NCBI GenBank assembly: GCA_014529385.2
Contig: CM043960.1
Coordinates: 118,428,043-118,492,042, forward strand
From: Adiantum capillus-veneris
Taxonomy: Eukaryota > Streptophyta > Polypodiopsida > Polypodiales > Pteridaceae
Direction of reading: 5' to 3'
Length of the DNA: 64,000 bases
Part shown: in pieces, positions 60,501 to 64,000 of the stretch
Numbering within the stretch: position 1 is the first letter of the stretch
Layout: every line of letters starts with the position of its first letter
The notes under the pieces: generated by a model
The model's input: the letters and a program-made list of their open reading frames with translations, nothing else
What the model was told of the DNA's origin: nothing
Database searches by the model: none
Made by a program: the position numbers and the translations under genes

Positions 60501-60816
60501 AATCTTCACAGCTACGGTTGAGTGTGTATGGCTCAGACGCCTTATGGATGATTTGGGTGTTGGATAGGACAATGCCAACACTATCTACACTGCCAGTCAG
60601 AGCGCATTGGTAGTTGCGAGGAGCCCAGTTTTTCATGCTCGCACAAAGCACATTGAGGTGCATTACCACTATGTCAGGGAGAGGCTCTCAGCAGGAGAGA
60701 TATTGGCTTATGTGCCAACACAGGACAACCTTGTAGATCTTTTCACAAAGGCATTGTCTCGTGAGAATCTTGAAGCTTTCCGCAAAGCTTTAGGCTTACT
60801 CCCCTTTATGAACTGA
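57526..60816 (+). pseudogene. Copia pol: protease, integrase, RT, RNase H, broken
   Basis: Protease WHFDTGATS (57643-57669), followed by a frameshift. GAG-pre-integrase WHARFGHLNFASL (~58062) and integrase core with HSDVCGAM (58251), FDQGRQYMS (~58444) and NGVAERKN (~58543) lie in one 360-codon frame ending TAG 58686-58688. RT includes NSKNWMVAMQSEYDALIENDTW (~59315) and, after a frameshift near 59500, DYEETFSPTF, then DDLLITGPNE (~59869). RNase H: DSYWAGCFDTRVSTSGF (~60364), SSCEAEYREI (~60476) and RTKHIEVHYHYVRE (~60642), ending at 60816. At least four stops and two frameshifts. The RT active-site region just before 59875 also carries a stop. Confidence 0.9.
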
Positions 60817-60881
60817 TCATGTCCTCAGGGCATGGCACTTCCCTTTACTCATGTGCCAGCTCTCGTTCACCGCATCACTCA

Positions 60882-60890
60882 GGGGGGATT
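60882..60890 (+). other. Polypurine tract
   Basis: GGGGGGA immediately before the 3' LTR start, the expected plus-strand priming site. Confidence 0.85.
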
Positions 60891-61116
60891 TGTTACCATA
60901 TACATGTGGTAGTGATGTGTGTGAACACACTAGGACTGCCGGGGCATTTTTTCCCTCTTTAGGAGGTTTTTTTCCCGTGCATTGTATATACGCCCATCAC
61001 TCTAGGGCTATCTATCTTTCCATTGCACACTAAGTAACACACTCTCTTTTGTGTGCCTTGAGCTTCCTTCGTCTTCTCCAAGCTGTGTGCGTTTCTCTGC
61101 AACCCTAATTCCAACA
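60891..61116 (+). repeat. 3' LTR (226 bp)
   Basis: Same termini as the 5' LTR. Directly followed by the target duplication TTTCT. Confidence 0.95.
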
Positions 61117-62735
61117 TTTCTGAAAATGTTACGGATTATCCTGTTTACTGATGCAGATATACAAGTTGTACTTGATGTGGAAAGGGCTGAAAATGAGGAG
61201 GCTAGAGGTATGCCAAAATGGCTAGTGCATACTTTGTGTGATAGTAAATTGGATGCACCTATGTCTAGTTTTACTTGTTTAGTTTCTTGCCATGCATCTT
61301 ATACATCATATTGTTATGCTTTGGTTGTTTATAGTTTATGTGATGAGGAGGAGCCTCTTTCTTTTGATGAAAACACATAATTCACAAAATTGGATGGTTG
61401 CCATGCAATCAAAAAATGATGCGTTTATAAAAAATGACACATGGACTTTATGTGATTTGCCAGCTGGAAAAATGGCCATTGGTACAAAGTGGACTTACAA
61501 GTTGAAACGCAAGCCAGAGGGTGAGATTGATCGCTACAAAGCCTGACTTATTAAAATAGGTTATGCATAGCCAAAATGCATAGATTATGAAGGGACTTTT
61601 GCTCCCACTTGGTGTATGACTACTGCTTGTTTTGTATGTGCATTGGCAACTCACTTTGGATGGAATGTACATCAATCATACATTGTTACTACTTTCTTGA
61701 ATGGTGATATATTTGACGAAGTTTATGTAATACAGCCTCACAATTTTGTCAAGAAAGCACAATAAGATAAAGTGTGCAAATGTAAGAAATCTTTGTATGG
61801 GTTGAAGCAGTCTCCTCGTGCTTGGTATGAGAAAGCAAACACTCATTTGGCTAAATGAGGCTTTCATAACAGTCCAATAAAAAACAATTTGTATGTCAAG
61901 CATGAGGGTGATGTTTTCTCATTGTAATTTTATATGTAGATGACTTGCTGATTATTGGACCGAATGAGACACACATTGCTGAGTTCAAGGCTAATTTGAA
62001 TGCTACTTTCAAGATGAATTACTTGGGGCTTTTGCATAATTACTTGGGCATACAATTTAAGCAATGTGATGGTGATATTGCCTTGTGTCAAACAAGCTAC
62101 GTATAGAAATTACTATGTAAGTTTGGACTTGAGAACCGCAAACCTATTGCTAATCCAATGTTGAAATTGAGTTTTCATGATGCAGGTGATCTTGTTGATG
62201 TCCCTCTTTATCATGGTGTTGGATTCCTTTTTTTTGTATGCAATATGAGACCATATATGTAGTTTGTAGTCTCACAGGTTAGCAAATTTATGCATAGCCC
62301 TCGATCTAAGCATTGACAGGCTGTCAAGAGGATTTTTCACTACTTGAGTGGCACTTTACATCTTGGCTAGCTTTATCCCAAGAATGGATCATTGCTGCCA
62401 AATTTACATGCTTTTTCAGACTCAAATTTGGCTGGTTGTTATGACATAAGAGTGTTCACGACTGCTTTCTATTTCATGCTTGCCAATTAATGCATATCAT
62501 GTTGAACAAGAAGCAACTTCCAATTGTGAAGTTGAGTACAGGGTAGTCTTTCACAACTAAGTATAGGGCAGTATTCATAGCTATGATTGAGTGTGTATGG
62601 CCAAGACGCCTTATGGCTAATCTGGGTGTTGGATAGGACACTGCCAGTATCATCTACACTCATAGTCAAAGCACATTAGCAGTTGTGAGGAACCAAGTTT
62701 TTCATGCTCCTGCAAAGTACATTAAGGTGCATGCA
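61117..62735 (+). mobile_element. Old Copia element, 3' half (RT and RNase H remnants)
   Basis: Continues the old copy: 'gaaaatgttacggatt' matches 59057 onward of the younger element. RT: NWMVAMQSKNDAFIKNDTWTLC (~61391-61456), GTKWTYKLKRKPEGEID, DYEGTFAPT (~61581), KSLYGLKQSPRAWYEKA, DDLLIIGPNE (~61940) and YLGIQFKQCDGDIALC. RNase H remnants ~62400-62735 end within the KYIKVH motif. The 3' LTR is missing. It has many stops and is clearly more decayed than the younger copy inserted in it. Confidence 0.88.
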
Positions 62736-62739
62736 AGGG

Positions 62740-62936
62740 TGCATGCCATAGTAGCTGGGTGCCGCCCATCTCTGTACACTAACCTTATTCTTTAATACAT
62801 AAAGCAATAAGGACCATTGGTGTATTATCAACTATAGCTCCACCCACACAGAGCGTACACTCTCCTGCACACTGCACACTGCACTCTGCACTTGCGGTCT
62901 ACACGTATCCACTTGCCTCACAAGTGGTATCAGAGC
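62740..62936 (+). mobile_element. End of another Copia LTR with primer-binding site
   Basis: TGGTATCAGAGC at 62925-62936 is a clean plant Copia primer-binding site, and the sequence before it (ending near 62923) should be a 5' LTR. An ATG (62941) follows after four bases but soon meets a stop, and a diluted gag-like stretch (LQKGFLQRIEELDTQQ, ~63030-63080) follows. The partner LTR is not in the window and the LTR start is not defined. Confidence 0.6.
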
Positions 62937-63326
62937 AGCATGACGACTCTCCCGGGTCCGACGATGGCGCATGCATGAGCATTTTTTTGAGCTAAGGCTC
63001 AAAGCCTTACAGTAGTTGCCTTACAAAAGGGGTTTTTACAAAGAATAGAGGAGCTCGACACTCAGCAAGAAAGTGTTTCTTGGAGCTCTTGAAGCAAATG
63101 GTTGCTGCAATTCTAAGAACCTTGAAGCAACTCTCTCACCACTACAAAAGCGTTTTATTTTCTAGTGCTAAGAGCATTTTTTTGCAACGAGTGCTATAGA
63201 AGCAATCGACATGATGTTGGCAGCTTTTGAAGGTGTGAACGTTAATTTTAATGCTAAGAGCGACTCTGAAGATAACACAATAGGAAGCAAAAGAGGCATC
63301 GTTGGGATTCTTTTTTGCAGCGCTAA

Positions 63327-63366
<40 letters not shown>

Positions 63367-64000
63367 AAAGAGTGAGTGAGAGAGAGAACTTCTCCACGTT
63401 TGTGCATAGAGAGAGAGAGAGAGAGTAGAAACATTACCACACATAGAGTGTGTGGGCTTCTCCAACATCAGCTTCGTCTCTCCGGTTCCAGATATCCGAC
63501 ATCCGCTCTTCGACATCAACACACATACCATGTGTGCACATATGGATTTGATATCGACTCTACTCGATCTTGGTTTTTTGGCATCGACTCTACTCAACCA
63601 CCTTGGGTTTGCAATCAACTCTCTTCAACATCTCTGACATCAATTTTTATGACATCGACATTATTCTTAGACAGATAGAGATTGGATGTATGTCTTTTGT
63701 GGTTTATTGATGCATACACCTGTGGATTTTGACCATGTATTTCCTCCGCGAGACAGGATTTTTCTTGATTAGTGGGAAACGAAGAGTAGCTACTCTTTGT
63801 GCTAGCCGTCTCTCGAGGGACGCATTTTTTTTAGCACATTGCTCAGAGGCGTAGATTCGGCATTGAAATTACATGCGACGTTAGCATTGGAGATCCAATC
63901 GTAGATCGCTTTCTGGTCAAGGGGTAGCAGGTTTTGCATTGACATTACACGTGGAGTTTGGTCCGCTTGATGCTCTAGGCTATACTATTGTTGTCGGGAA
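62937..64000. other. Right-edge stretch, no gene recognised
   Basis: Probably the internal region of the Copia element that begins at ~62740, but no gag or pol motif is convincing. It contains a (TG)n run at 63335-63364 and a short (AG)n run near 63408-63425. Confidence 0.4.

Larger units (their letters stand above)
55980..61116 (+). mobile_element. Younger Ty1/Copia element, complete but coding-dead
   Basis: 5' LTR 55980-56206 and 3' LTR 60891-61116 (TGTTACC...CCAACA, about 95% identical by eye), PBS, gag-pol, polypurine tract, and a perfect 5-bp duplication TTTCT (55975-55979, 61117-61121). It inserted into an older copy of the same family. Gag and pol carry several TAG/TGA stops and frameshifts, so it depends on other copies or is dead. 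Confidence 0.95.

Overview
This is plant nuclear DNA. One intron-bearing host gene sits in a sea of transposable elements. The host gene is a plant-type GDP-fucose O-fucosyltransferase, and the elements are plant lineages: Copia, chromovirus, and a Tat-like Gypsy with a second RNase H. Very long (AG)n, (GT)n and (TA)n tracts and deep nesting suggest a large, repeat-rich genome, possibly a fern or another non-angiosperm. The species cannot be fixed from the sequence.

Layout. 1-1921: broken Gypsy pol fragment (+). 3191-7054: broken chromovirus with a chromodomain (-). 7055-10290: nothing recognised. 10754-13459: six-exon O-fucosyltransferase gene (+, 583 aa predicted) carrying a 104-bp tandem duplication that copies a splice donor. 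13460-20319: mostly unrecognised, with one possible SINE-like stretch.

20320-62735 is a Russian doll. The outermost layer is an old Copia copy whose 5' half lies at 20320-22697 and whose 3' half lies at 55918-55979 and 61117-62735. A 33.2-kb block, 22698-55917, splits it. The block begins and ends with a 22-bp imperfect terminal inverted repeat and is flanked by a 6-bp direct repeat (TTAATG). A related Copia copy shows the matching unoccupied site near 58996. With later insertions removed the block is about 11.4 kb. It carries two convergent degenerate genes. One (23741-33675, +) encodes coiled-coil stretches and a RING-H2-like finger. The other (51629-54995, -) has motifs suggesting a DDE-type transposase. 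Three arrays of AAGTGGTT/AAGTGCTT-type words lie in an intron of each gene and between the genes. I read this as a large two-gene DNA transposon of a family I cannot name, and it is the best candidate here for something undescribed.

Later insertions inside the block are: a nearly intact Tork/Tnt1-like Copia (27861-33206, TSD CTTGC) in the + strand gene; a Tat-like Gypsy with LTRs of about 2.5-2.8 kb (34975-51403, -); and, inside that Gypsy's 5' LTR, a LINE (44523-49130, -). The LINE's two ORFs lie in one reading frame, separated only by a UAG. A younger member of the outer Copia family (55980-61116, TSD TTTCT) has inserted into the old copy. At the right edge is the end of another Copia LTR with its primer-binding site. 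Apart from the O-fucosyltransferase, every recognisable coding sequence belongs to a mobile element, and most are broken.
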